Shown here: positions 18,592-26,591 of the stretch, one piece after another
How the letters are laid out: every line of letters begins with the position of its first letter
Numbering within the stretch: the first letter of the stretch is position 1
Source of the DNA: Thiomicrorhabdus sp. Milos-T2
GTDB lineage: Bacteria > Pseudomonadota > Gammaproteobacteria > Thiomicrospirales > Thiomicrospiraceae
Reading direction: 5' to 3'
DNA length: 64,000 nt
NCBI RefSeq assembly: GCF_000702325.1
Contig: NZ_KL370892.1
Coordinates: forward strand, 1-64,000
Translations under genes and position numbers: made by a program
The notes under the pieces: model-generated
The model's input: only the letters and a program-made list of their open reading frames with translations
The model's database searches: none
Told to the model about the DNA's origin: nothing

Positions 18592-18750
18592 GAGACCTTT
18601 GCACGAGATAGGTGCGAAAGAAAAATGAGGAAAAATTCACCTGATTGCGGCGGAAAACGCAGGGAATAGCTAGCTATTCGCAAGTTTTTCAACAAAAATC
18701 AGGTGAATTTTAACCATTTTTATTCGCGCATACTCTCGTGCAAAGGTCTC
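18592..18750. mobile_element. MITE-like element A, 159 bp
   Basis: Terminal inverted repeats GAGACCTTTGCACGAGA and TCTCGTGCAAAGGTCTC enclose a non-coding body with its own inner inverted repeat (TTCACCTGATT / AATCAGGTGAA). TAATT flanks both sides, a possible target duplication. No transposase is encoded; the ends resemble those of IS5-family elements. The element abuts the stop codon of the GGDEF gene at 18754. Confidence 0.82.
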
Positions 18751-18753
18751 TAA

Positions 18754-20256
18754 TTAATAATCGTCAGCGAATTCATCTAAAAATCCACCCTGACTAGCAC
18801 CATCATGATGACTACCATCTTTATCTTTTAAGAGCATAAACTCTATTTCTTGCGCAGATAAAGATTCACTTAAAAAATCTCCCTGCATAAAATAACATTG
18901 CTGACTTTTTAAAAACTCAAATTGTTCTGCGGTTTGCACACCATAGGCGACCACCTTTTTATTTAAAATAATCCCCATTTGAATCAATGCAATCGCCATG
19001 GCTTCCATTGAACGTTTATTTGCCACTTCACTGACAAATAAAGGGCTTAAGTGCAAACGCTCAATGGGCCAGTCATGTAAACGTAAGGGAGATAAATGGC
19101 CTGAACCAAAATTTTGCAAAGCCACTTCTACGCCTTGCTTAGAAAGTTGTTTTAGCTGTTTTTCTACCGGAAAGCGTTGACTGTTTAGACATTGATCATT
19201 TAAATTTAACACTATAATTTCAGGGCTAAGGTCATAAAATTCTAGGCGTTCTTCAAGCCAATCTACAAACTCTTTAGCGTGAAAATGACTCGGCCTAACC
19301 GGCACCACCAAAGACACCTCAACCTCACTCTCTTGCAAACCACAAATAAACTCTAAACCTTGATTAATTATCCACTCACTCAGCTGAATAGCCACTTGAG
19401 ATTCATCCGCAATTGAGAAAACTTCAACTTGATCTAAAACCGACAATTCAGCGCAGTATTCCAAGTTCAAAACGGCTTCAATCGATACAATTTCACTATT
19501 TTTAGCATCAAAAATAGGCTGAAAATCTAAACGTAATGACTCTTCTCTTAAGGCTTTACGAATTGCGGTTTGCATGTCTCGGCGGTATTGAATTTTACGA
19601 ATCATTTGAGGATGGTAAGAGACCACTTGATTTCGTCCAGAATGCTTTGCACGGTACATAGCTAAGTCAGCAAACTTAAGTAAATCGCTTAAATTTTCAG
19701 CATCTTGAGGATAATGGGCGATACCAATGGAAGCTCCAATTTCAACTTCAGAATGGCTTAATTGAATAGGCTGAGAAAGTACATCCACTAAGCGTTGAGT
19801 TAAGGTATCAAGTTGCTTAATAGATTCTGGATTCTGAATAAACGCAACGAACTCATCTCCCCCCATGCGTCCGACTAGGTTGATGGTATTGTAATTTGAT
19901 TCATTCAACTGTAGCGCAGGGTTAGATTGAAACTTTGAATGAAGCTCTGAATTAAGTTCTGACTGAAGACACTTAGCGACTTTAATGAGGAGTTCATCAC
20001 CAGCATCATGACCTAATGAATCATTGACCCACTTAAAACGGTCTAAATCAATAAACAAAACCGCTTTTGAGGCAATCTCTTTATTGGCTTGTTTACCTTT
20101 TTTAAACTGGCCATCTTTCGTTAAGGCTTTCTCACAAAACCTTAACCATGCTGCACGATTGGGTAGTTGGGTTAAGCTATCTAAACCACTCGCTATATCA
20201 GACTGAGCTTCGGTTTCTGCCATTTTTTCAGTTTTTGTTTTCTGATTTTTACTCAT
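18754..20256 (-). CDS. GGDEF protein with degenerate EAL domain
   Basis: The 500-residue protein has an intact GGDEF site (132-136, RMGGDEF), so it probably makes c-di-GMP. There is no RxxD product-inhibition site before it. The C-terminal EAL-like domain (about 220-480) has lost its catalytic set: EAL reads EAV, the DDFGTG loop reads QNFGSG, the Lys before the late strand is gone and GVET reads GVQT. It should not hydrolyse c-di-GMP but may sense or bind. The N-terminus lacks a membrane or sensor domain, so it is a cytoplasmic enzyme. Confidence 0.86.
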   Translation of the reverse strand: MSKNQKTKTEKMAETEAQSDIASGLDSLTQLPNRAAWLRFCEKALTKDGQFKKGKQANKEIASKAVLFIDLDRFKWVNDSLGHDAGDELLIKVAKCLQSELNSELHSKFQSNPALQLNESNYNTINLVGRMGGDEFVAFIQNPESIKQLDTLTQRLVDVLSQPIQLSHSEVEIGASIGIAHYPQDAENLSDLLKFADLAMYRAKHSGRNQVVSYHPQMIRKIQYRRDMQTAIRKALREESLRLDFQPIFDAKNSEIVSIEAVLNLEYCAELSVLDQVEVFSIADESQVAIQLSEWIINQGLEFICGLQESEVEVSLVVPVRPSHFHAKEFVDWLEERLEFYDLSPEIIVLNLNDQCLNSQRFPVEKQLKQLSKQGVEVALQNFGSGHLSPLRLHDWPIERLHLSPLFVSEVANKRSMEAMAIALIQMGIILNKKVVAYGVQTAEQFEFLKSQQCYFMQGDFLSESLSAQEIEFMLLKDKDGSHHDGASQGGFLDEFADDY

Positions 20257-20325
20257 AACATTTAGCTCATATGTGGCTTATAATTGAAGCGTAATTTATA
20301 CATTTAGCCTTATACATTTAACCTA

Positions 20326-20335
20326 CCAGGCCTGG
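20326..20335. repeat. CCAGGCCTGG palindrome, copy 6
   Basis: Intergenic, extended to CTACCAGGCCTGGTAG, between hemW and the GGDEF gene. Confidence 0.85.
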
Positions 20336-20409
20336 TAGAAATAATCTTTTGTTTTGTTTTGCTTGTTTTATTTTGCTTATTTTATGTTGTTCATTTAAGG
20401 TCTCTTAAC

Positions 20410-21579
20410 TTAGTCATTTAAAAACGCACTCACCACATCATTTAAATACTGTTGACCCTTACTGGTTAATAACAACCTATTTTGTTCACTCACCGTGATT
20501 AAACCTTGCTGAATTAGCTCATCTAAGCGTGGTTTAATTTTAGTTAAAGAAAGTCCCGTTCTTAATGCAAATAAGTCTAAATCAAAACCTTGCTGCAAAC
20601 GTAAGGCATTCAGCATAAATTCAAAAATAGCATCGTCCTCAGTCACATCATAAGTTCGACCCGCTTGATTTTGTTTCATGGCCTCCAAATAGCCACCAGG
20701 TGAAGCTGGCATTTGCGTTCTAAAAATTCGACCTTCTGGCGCCATCGTAATTTTGCCATGCGCTCCTGCACCTAAGCCAATGTAATCACCAAACTGCCAA
20801 TAATTAAGATTATGCTGACACTGCTTACCTTTTTGCGCATACCCTGAAACTTCATAATGTTCATAACCAGAATTTGCAATTAACTGCTGACAAGCTTGCT
20901 GAAACTCCCAGGCCTGGTCATCATTAGGTAATACTGGGGGATTTTTGTAAAACGGTGTATTTGGCTCCAAGGTTAATTGATAGTGAGATAAATGCGGCGG
21001 TTGGTAGCTAATAACCTGTTGCACATCTGCTATGGCCTGCTCTACAGTTTGGTTAGGCAAGGCAAACATTAAATCCAAATTAAAATTAGTAAACCCAGCT
21101 GATTTAGCTACCTCAACCGCTTTGTGTGCTTCATCTGCAGAATGTATTCGTCCTAAAGCTTTAAGCTTTTCATCATCAAAGCTCTGAATCCCCATCGACA
21201 AACGGTTTATGCCCGCCTCATAAAAACCCGCAAACTTTTCAAAATCTACCGTACCCGGGTTAGCTTCAAGGGTAATTTCAATATTAGGTGAAAACCCTAG
21301 CAAAGCACGAGCTTGTGATAAAAAACGATTTAACCCCTCTTCTGAAATTAAGCTTGGCGTTCCACCACCAAAAAATATCGACTTAATCGGGCGCCCCCAA
21401 ATTTGAGGCAAAACCCGTTCCAATTGTGTAATGAGTGCATTTATATAAGCCGCTTCATCAATATCCGTTTTAAGGGTGTGCGAATTAAAGTCGCAATAAG
21501 GACATTTCTGCACACACCAAGGATAATGAACATAAAGGCTTAAAGGTAAGGGTTGGGTAAAATTCACAAAAGATTCCAA
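20410..21579 (-). CDS. hemW: radical SAM heme chaperone HemW
   Basis: The 389-residue protein has the HemW-type cluster motif Cys22-x3-Cys26-x2-Cys29 (CVQKCPYC) and lacks the extra N-terminal features of true HemN, so it is the HemW heme chaperone rather than coproporphyrinogen dehydrogenase. FFGGGTPSL and the C-terminal HemN_C region are present. A CCAGGCCTGG copy at 20908 encodes Gln-Ala-Trp inside a loop. Confidence 0.92.
   Translation of the reverse strand: MESFVNFTQPLPLSLYVHYPWCVQKCPYCDFNSHTLKTDIDEAAYINALITQLERVLPQIWGRPIKSIFFGGGTPSLISEEGLNRFLSQARALLGFSPNIEITLEANPGTVDFEKFAGFYEAGINRLSMGIQSFDDEKLKALGRIHSADEAHKAVEVAKSAGFTNFNLDLMFALPNQTVEQAIADVQQVISYQPPHLSHYQLTLEPNTPFYKNPPVLPNDDQAWEFQQACQQLIANSGYEHYEVSGYAQKGKQCQHNLNYWQFGDYIGLGAGAHGKITMAPEGRIFRTQMPASPGGYLEAMKQNQAGRTYDVTEDDAIFEFMLNALRLQQGFDLDLFALRTGLSLTKIKPRLDELIQQGLITVSEQNRLLLTSKGQQYLNDVVSAFLND
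20908..20917. repeat. CCAGGCCTGG palindrome, copy 7
   Basis: Coding copy in hemW, read as Gln-Ala-Trp. Confidence 0.85.
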
Positions 21580-21831
21580 AGGGGTTTATAACAATTTTTT
21601 CACTAGACAGTTTTAAAGCCAAGTACTTAAAAGGATAAGACCTTTTTAACAAACGGCAAGGTAAGAAAAAATAAATTCTACTTTTTCTAGAGTCATCTAT
21701 CCGTGAAAATGTCTCACGGTATTTTACCTCTTTTTTATGGGTTAAAAAGCCAATAAAACTTGCTTCATAATTTTAAAGTTGTCTACGGAGTACACTAAAT
21801 TGCATTAACGAGTTTATTGATATTACATAAG

Positions 21832-21858
21832 TTGATCAGCAGGCAAACCTGCTATTCT
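21832..21858 (+). promoter_or_regulatory. candidate promoter with palindromic spacer
   Basis: TTGATC and TATTCT flank AGCAGG-CAAA-CCTGCT (21838-21853), a palindrome placed in the spacer as an operator would be. Spacing is short (15), so promoter strength is doubtful. The rest of the 324-base gap between hemW and the next gene shows nothing else. Confidence 0.35.
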
Positions 21859-21903
21859 TTAAATACTAACTACATGCATGGCAAATTCCTCTAAGGAGCT
21901 ATT

Positions 21904-23301
21904 ATGACGCTAATTCAATCTTTTGGTGCAGCACAGACGGTAACCGGCTCTTGCCATCTTTTACAAACTAAACACGGACCAAATATCTTAATTGATTGCG
22001 GAATGTTTCAAGGCAGAACGCCCTACCACTCTAGCGACCCTTTTGGGTTTGACCCTAAAGAAGTTGATATTCTTCTTATTAGCCATGCCCATTTAGACCA
22101 TGTAGGCCGAATTCCTAAACTGGTAAAAGAAGGTTTTAATGGAAAAATTGTAGCCACAAGAGCCACTCTTGAACTGGCTGAAGTGGTACTTTTGGATAGC
22201 GCCAAAATTGCCGAAGAAGACTACAGAACCGCACTTAAAAAAGCATTACGACGTGGGGAAGAAGATTCCGTTAGAAAACCCATTTACACCCTTGATGATG
22301 CAAGAGCCGTATTTGATTTAACCATTCAGTACGCTCAATATAATGACATCATAAAGCTAACTCAAAACGTCACCGCAACCTTTAGAAATGCAGGACATAT
22401 TCTAGGATCATCAACCATTCAAATTGATTTCCAAGAAAAGGAACAAGTTAAAACCATTGTTTTTAGCGGAGATTTGGGTAATCAAACAGATACAGCCATG
22501 CCAGCCCCAGAGGCCGTCAAAAAAGCCAATGCACTCTATATAGAGTCAACCTATGGCGATAGAGACCACCGCTCATTAGATGAGAGTGACGATGAATTTA
22601 AAAGCGTCATCAAAAACACCTTAATCAATCAAGGTAATGTCATTATTCCCTCGTTTGCCATTGAGCGCACTCAAGAGATATTAATTCTGTTAAAACAGAT
22701 GTATTACAACGATGAACTTCCAAACTGCAAAGTATTTTTAGATTCCCCCATGGCTATAAAAGCCACTAAAATTTATGACCAACATCACAAAGACTTAAAT
22801 AAAGACGCTAGAGAACTATTTGATAAAGATGGTTCAGTGTTTGATTTTCCATACTTGCAATACACAGAAAAAGGCGCAGATTCAATGTTAATCAATGATA
22901 TTGAAAGCGGTTGTATTATTATTGCCGGTAGTGGAATGTGCAGCGGTGGGCGAATTTTACATCACATGAAACATCGGTTATGGAACCCTCGTAATAGTCT
23001 TTTATTTGTCGGCTATCAAGCCGTGGGAACCTTAGGTCGTATTTTAGTAGATGGTGCAGAAGAGATTCGTATTTATCATGAAAAAATCAAAGTCCGCGCC
23101 AATATTCACATGATTAACGGTTTTTCAGCCCATGCAGACCAATCTGATTTATTACACTGGATGAGTGAATTTAAAACGTTAGACAAAGTCTTTTTAGTTC
23201 ACGGAGAACCCGATAAACAAGCCATATTCAAACAAGCCATACAACAAAAACTTCACAAAACGGTACATATTGTTGAACATGCTGAAGAGATTTGGGTGTA
23301 A
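21904..23301 (+). CDS. metallo-beta-lactamase / beta-CASP RNase-like protein
   Basis: The 465-residue protein has the metal motif HAHLDH (61-66), GHILGS for the third His, SGDLG for the bridging Asp, and the beta-CASP plus KH-type motifs IPSFAIERTQEIL, GSGMCSGGRILHHMKHRL and GFSAHADQSDL. This is the YSH1/CPSF73-like group, predicted to cut RNA with two zinc ions. Bacterial members of this subgroup are poorly characterised. A good Shine-Dalgarno (AAGGAG) precedes the ATG. It is monocistronic. Confidence 0.88.
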   Translation: MTLIQSFGAAQTVTGSCHLLQTKHGPNILIDCGMFQGRTPYHSSDPFGFDPKEVDILLISHAHLDHVGRIPKLVKEGFNGKIVATRATLELAEVVLLDSAKIAEEDYRTALKKALRRGEEDSVRKPIYTLDDARAVFDLTIQYAQYNDIIKLTQNVTATFRNAGHILGSSTIQIDFQEKEQVKTIVFSGDLGNQTDTAMPAPEAVKKANALYIESTYGDRDHRSLDESDDEFKSVIKNTLINQGNVIIPSFAIERTQEILILLKQMYYNDELPNCKVFLDSPMAIKATKIYDQHHKDLNKDARELFDKDGSVFDFPYLQYTEKGADSMLINDIESGCIIIAGSGMCSGGRILHHMKHRLWNPRNSLLFVGYQAVGTLGRILVDGAEEIRIYHEKIKVRANIHMINGFSAHADQSDLLHWMSEFKTLDKVFLVHGEPDKQAIFKQAIQQKLHKTVHIVEHAEEIWV

Positions 23302-23477
23302 AAACTCGATTAAAACCTAGGTTAAGTTGTAAAAAATTAAATTTAATCTGGCAAGACAACAGTTAATTACTAATCTAACTTGAAAAAAATTCATTATCAG
23401 ATTTGAGTTATTTTCCACTTTTTTGATGCTTAATATTGAAGCTTGGGCAAACGCCTAAAGTCCCCTTGTAATAAATG

Positions 23478-23752
23478 GTGCAAGGTTCTTAGCGTAGTGA
23501 ACGATTAAAAAACGCTGCTGTTTCTCGTCTCTACAGCCGAGTTCTTCGTTTGAGCGTAGCGAGTTCAGCGTTTTCAGTTCACAAGCTTAGAACTTGCCCA
23601 TTTATGGAGCGGGGTTTGTTTTTTGGTTACTTTTTGCCAAATTGCAAAAAGTAACGGGAAGCCTGAGTGACAATATTTAAGGCAAAGGCTAATATTTATA
23701 AAGGCTTCTCAATTGCTGTACTGTGAAGTGACCCCAATAAGTTGGACAGCAT
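23478..23752. repeat. inverted repeats and insertion-sequence end in the 579-base gap
   Basis: The gap between 23,302 and 23,880 carries related segments in opposite orientation (GTTCTTAGCGTAGTGAAC at 23488 and GTTCACAAGCTTAGAAC at about 23577), a hairpin GTTACTTTTTGC...GCAAAAAGTAAC (23626-23655), and TGAAGTGACCCCAATAAGTTGGACA (23723 on, 25 bases read in parts). The last resembles the terminal repeat of IS3-family elements. No transposase is present, so this is a scar. Confidence 0.5.
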
Positions 23753-23880
23753 GGTAAGATCTATGTTTCAAACCTAGATTTTATTCAAAGAATGAATCTG
23801 TATAAGTGCTCTCCCCTTATAAAATAGAGCACTACATGCTTAAAGTTGACTCTTGCAAAGGTATTTTAATGAACCAAAAA

Positions 23881-24492
23881 TCAAGCGCCGCGTCTTAATT
23901 GCATTACCAATGCATTTAGAGCTTGAGCACGGTGACTGACTTGGTTTTTTTGTGTTTTTGGCATTTGTGCCGCTGTTTTAGCAAACTCCTCTACCCAAAA
24001 AATAGGGTCATAACCAAAACCGCCATCGCCTTGCTTTTCAGTCAAAATTTCACCATACCAACGCCCTAAACCAATAATAGGCGTTGGGTCTTGTACATGT
24101 TCAACATAAACCATCGCACAGTAATAACTGGCTTGGCGCTGTTCTGCGGGTTTACCGTCTAATTCACTTAACAATTTCTGTATATTTGTTTCATCACAGG
24201 TCTTATCACCATAAAGGTCTTGCGAATAACGTGCAGAATAAATACCAGGACGACCCTGCAAAGCAGAAACTTCAATACCAGAGTCATCTGCAATGGCTGG
24301 CAAGCCGGTTTTATCTGACGCATAACGCGCTTTTAAAATCGCATTTTCAATAAAACTTAACCCGGTTTCATCGGCCTCGCTATCAAAAAACTCAGACTGC
24401 GGCTTAACGTCCCAGCCATGCGGCTCCAAAATATCAGATATTTCACGCAATTTACCGGCATTACCGGTTGCCAAAACCACCGTTTGAGTCAT
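23881..24492 (-). CDS. rdgB: RdgB/HAM1 non-canonical purine NTP pyrophosphatase
   Basis: The 203-residue enzyme begins VVLATGNAGKLREI, the HAM1 substrate motif, and has the metal-binding segment ADDSGIEVSALQGRPGIYSARY and the late GGFGYDPIF and SHRAQALN motifs. It hydrolyses dITP, dXTP and ITP to monophosphates and keeps them out of DNA. The gene stands alone, with a MITE-like element between it and yicC. Confidence 0.95.
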   Translation of the reverse strand: MTQTVVLATGNAGKLREISDILEPHGWDVKPQSEFFDSEADETGLSFIENAILKARYASDKTGLPAIADDSGIEVSALQGRPGIYSARYSQDLYGDKTCDETNIQKLLSELDGKPAEQRQASYYCAMVYVEHVQDPTPIIGLGRWYGEILTEKQGDGGFGYDPIFWVEEFAKTAAQMPKTQKNQVSHRAQALNALVMQLRRGA

Positions 24493-24558
24493 AGTGTTTC
24501 CTTTTTATTATAAAGCTTGTTAAATTGGTTAAGTTGGTCTCATTATAAAAAACCTAAA

Positions 24559-24717
24559 GAGACCATTGCACGAGATAGGTGCGAAAGAAAAATGAGAGAA
24601 AATTTGCCTGATTGCGGCGGAAAACGCAGGGAATAGCTAGCTATTCGCAAGTTTTTCAACAAAAATCAGGTGAATTTTAACCATTTTTACTCGTGCATTC
24701 TCTCGTGCAAAGGTCTC
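24559..24717. mobile_element. MITE-like element B, 159 bp
   Basis: The same length and body as element A, with the left end slightly changed (GAGACCATTGCACGAGA). It lies in the divergent promoter region between rdgB and yicC, where it could carry or alter promoters. Confidence 0.82.
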
Positions 24718-24785
24718 CAAAACAATAATATTTCGCATAATCCTATTTAAACCGATCAAAACAGACAAAAAAGATAAAACAAGCT

Positions 24786-25703
24786 ATGCAAAAAAAATAC
24801 AACGCTAAAAGCATGACAGCCTTTGCACGTACTCAAGAAAACACCTCTCTTGGACGTTTCAGCTGGGAGATTCGTTCCGTTAATCAACGTTATCTGGAAA
24901 TCAACCCTCGCTTACCAGATGCGTTTAGGCACCTTGAACCTGACATTCGCAACCTGTTAAAAAAACAGATTGCTCGCGGCAAAATAGATATTAGCTTAAG
25001 TTTTGAAAATAGCCATAATGACAATAAAATGCAGGTTAATCAAACGGTTTTACAGCCGCTGACCCAAGCAATTAATGAAGTACAGCAATCAATAATAGAG
25101 GCAACCCAAGTCAATCCATTAGAAATTCTAAAATGGCCGGGTGTTTTACAAACCAATACCCATGATGAAGATGCCCAAAAGTTACAAAAGGCGCTCGATT
25201 CAGAACTGCTTAATGCCTTACAAACTGCCACTACATTGTTTAATGAAAACCGTTTGCGTGAAGGCCAGGCCTTAGCAGAACTCATAAACAATCGTTGCCA
25301 AAGCATCTCTAAACAAATTCAAAACTTAGAGCCACAACTTGAAGAAATTCTACAGAGACATATCGATAAACTGACACAACGCATTAAAACCTTAACAGAA
25401 CAATTAGATGAGGGGCGTTTTCACCAAGAAATTGCCATCCTTGCGCAAAAGATGGATATTTTCGAAGAAATTGATCGTTTAAAGACTCATATTATTGAGG
25501 TTAAACACATCCTTTCTACCCAGCCAGACCAAAACAATAAAATTTTACCCATTGGCCGTCGTTTAGACTTTTTAATGCAAGAACTCAATCGTGAAGCCAA
25601 CACCTTAGGATCAAAATCCATAGACACTCAAATTTCACAAACCAGTGTGGAACTTAAGGTACTGATTGAGCAAATGAGAGAACAAGTTCAAAACATTGAA
25701 TAA
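24786..25703 (+). CDS. yicC: YicC family endoribonuclease
   Basis: The 305-residue protein starts MTAFAR (after a nine-residue extension) and has the family motifs WEIRSVNQRYLEINPRLPD and the C-terminal DUF1732 segment IEEIDRLKTHI...PIGRRLDFLMQELNREANTLGSKS. E. coli YicC takes part in degradation of certain small RNAs, and the family is now regarded as endoribonucleases. The middle is a long helical stretch. The ATG at 24786 gives a longer N-terminus than E. coli; a start at the internal Met10 is possible. Confidence 0.9.
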   Translation: MQKKYNAKSMTAFARTQENTSLGRFSWEIRSVNQRYLEINPRLPDAFRHLEPDIRNLLKKQIARGKIDISLSFENSHNDNKMQVNQTVLQPLTQAINEVQQSIIEATQVNPLEILKWPGVLQTNTHDEDAQKLQKALDSELLNALQTATTLFNENRLREGQALAELINNRCQSISKQIQNLEPQLEEILQRHIDKLTQRIKTLTEQLDEGRFHQEIAILAQKMDIFEEIDRLKTHIIEVKHILSTQPDQNNKILPIGRRLDFLMQELNREANTLGSKSIDTQISQTSVELKVLIEQMREQVQNIE

Positions 25704-25752
25704 CCAAAAAAACTCATTAAACTGAAAAAATAAATCATAGCTTTTACTTATT

Positions 25753-25852
25753 GAGACCTTTGCACCCAATGACATAAACACAAGTCGGAGATTTTAAGAA
25801 TAAAGTAGCATCATCACTTTTTTAACCATTCATCGATTCCTTCAAAGGTCTC
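25753..25852. mobile_element. MITE-like element C, 100 bp, shortened
   Basis: Termini GAGACCTTTGCA and CAAAGGTCTC match elements A and B, but the body is different and shorter. It sits in the 279-base gap between yicC and the small membrane protein gene. That gap shows nothing else. Confidence 0.65.
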
Positions 25853-25982
25853 TTATAAACTTAGCTTGTAAAAGTTGATATAAATCAATCTTACTCATGT
25901 AAATTAATTGAATTTTCCCTTAAATGTAAGTATAGTTCGAGATGTTAAAAAACAAAAAAACTTCTAGCTGAGGCATTAAATC

Positions 25983-26192
25983 ATGAATAACTTTGTAAAT
26001 ATGTTACTTGTTATCGTTGCAACTGTGGTGATTCCACTTGCAGTATTATTAGGTATTTGGGCAGATATTCTGCCTCAAACAGTTCAAATCGCAATTGGTC
26101 TTGCAGGCGTAGGATTAGCTGCCGCGTTTATCATTGTTGGTAACTTATACCTAATGTGGAGCGACATCAAAACAGGTCGTTATAGCAAATAA
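25983..26192 (+). CDS. small two-span membrane protein, unknown
   Basis: The 69-residue protein has two hydrophobic segments (about 5-27 and 35-60) joined by a short polar turn (DILPQT) and ends in a basic tail (DIKTGRYSK). I do not recognise the family. A clean terminator follows, which supports a real monocistronic gene. Confidence 0.6.
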   Translation: MNNFVNMLLVIVATVVIPLAVLLGIWADILPQTVQIAIGLAGVGLAAAFIIVGNLYLMWSDIKTGRYSK

Positions 26193-26215
26193 GCTGCTGA
26201 TTACAGATTTTTGCT

Positions 26216-26243
26216 AAAAAGCCCAGCCTAGCTGGGCTTTTTT
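26216..26243 (+). terminator. intrinsic terminator
   Basis: AAAAAGCCCAGC, short loop, GCTGGGCTTTTTT. It ends the small membrane protein gene. The following 350 bases to the PBP gene hold no feature I can support beyond AT-rich sequence with a -10-like TATAAT at 26495. Confidence 0.88.
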
Positions 26244-26591
26244 GTATCTAAAAGACAAGCCTGCCCAATCCTCTTCTTAGGTAAATCAAAATTAAACTTT
26301 GCCTAAACTATACAAATACTGCGCTTATAAGCATGAGTTAAGTTCATTAAGTTCATTAAGCTATGATTTTCTAATCGATTTTATTTATTCTTTTAATCTT
26401 CGTGTCTTTGTGGTTAATTTTTACAATACTGAATAATCAATCACAAAATATGAATACCCTTAAAATCCTTTCTCTATTTACTACCCAATAACGCTATAAT
26501 ACCCAAAAATTTTCATATAAAAACAACTAAGTTATCCTGCGTTTTTTGTTTGTATTTAATATAAGCGCGGGATACTAGACAGAGCCATTAC

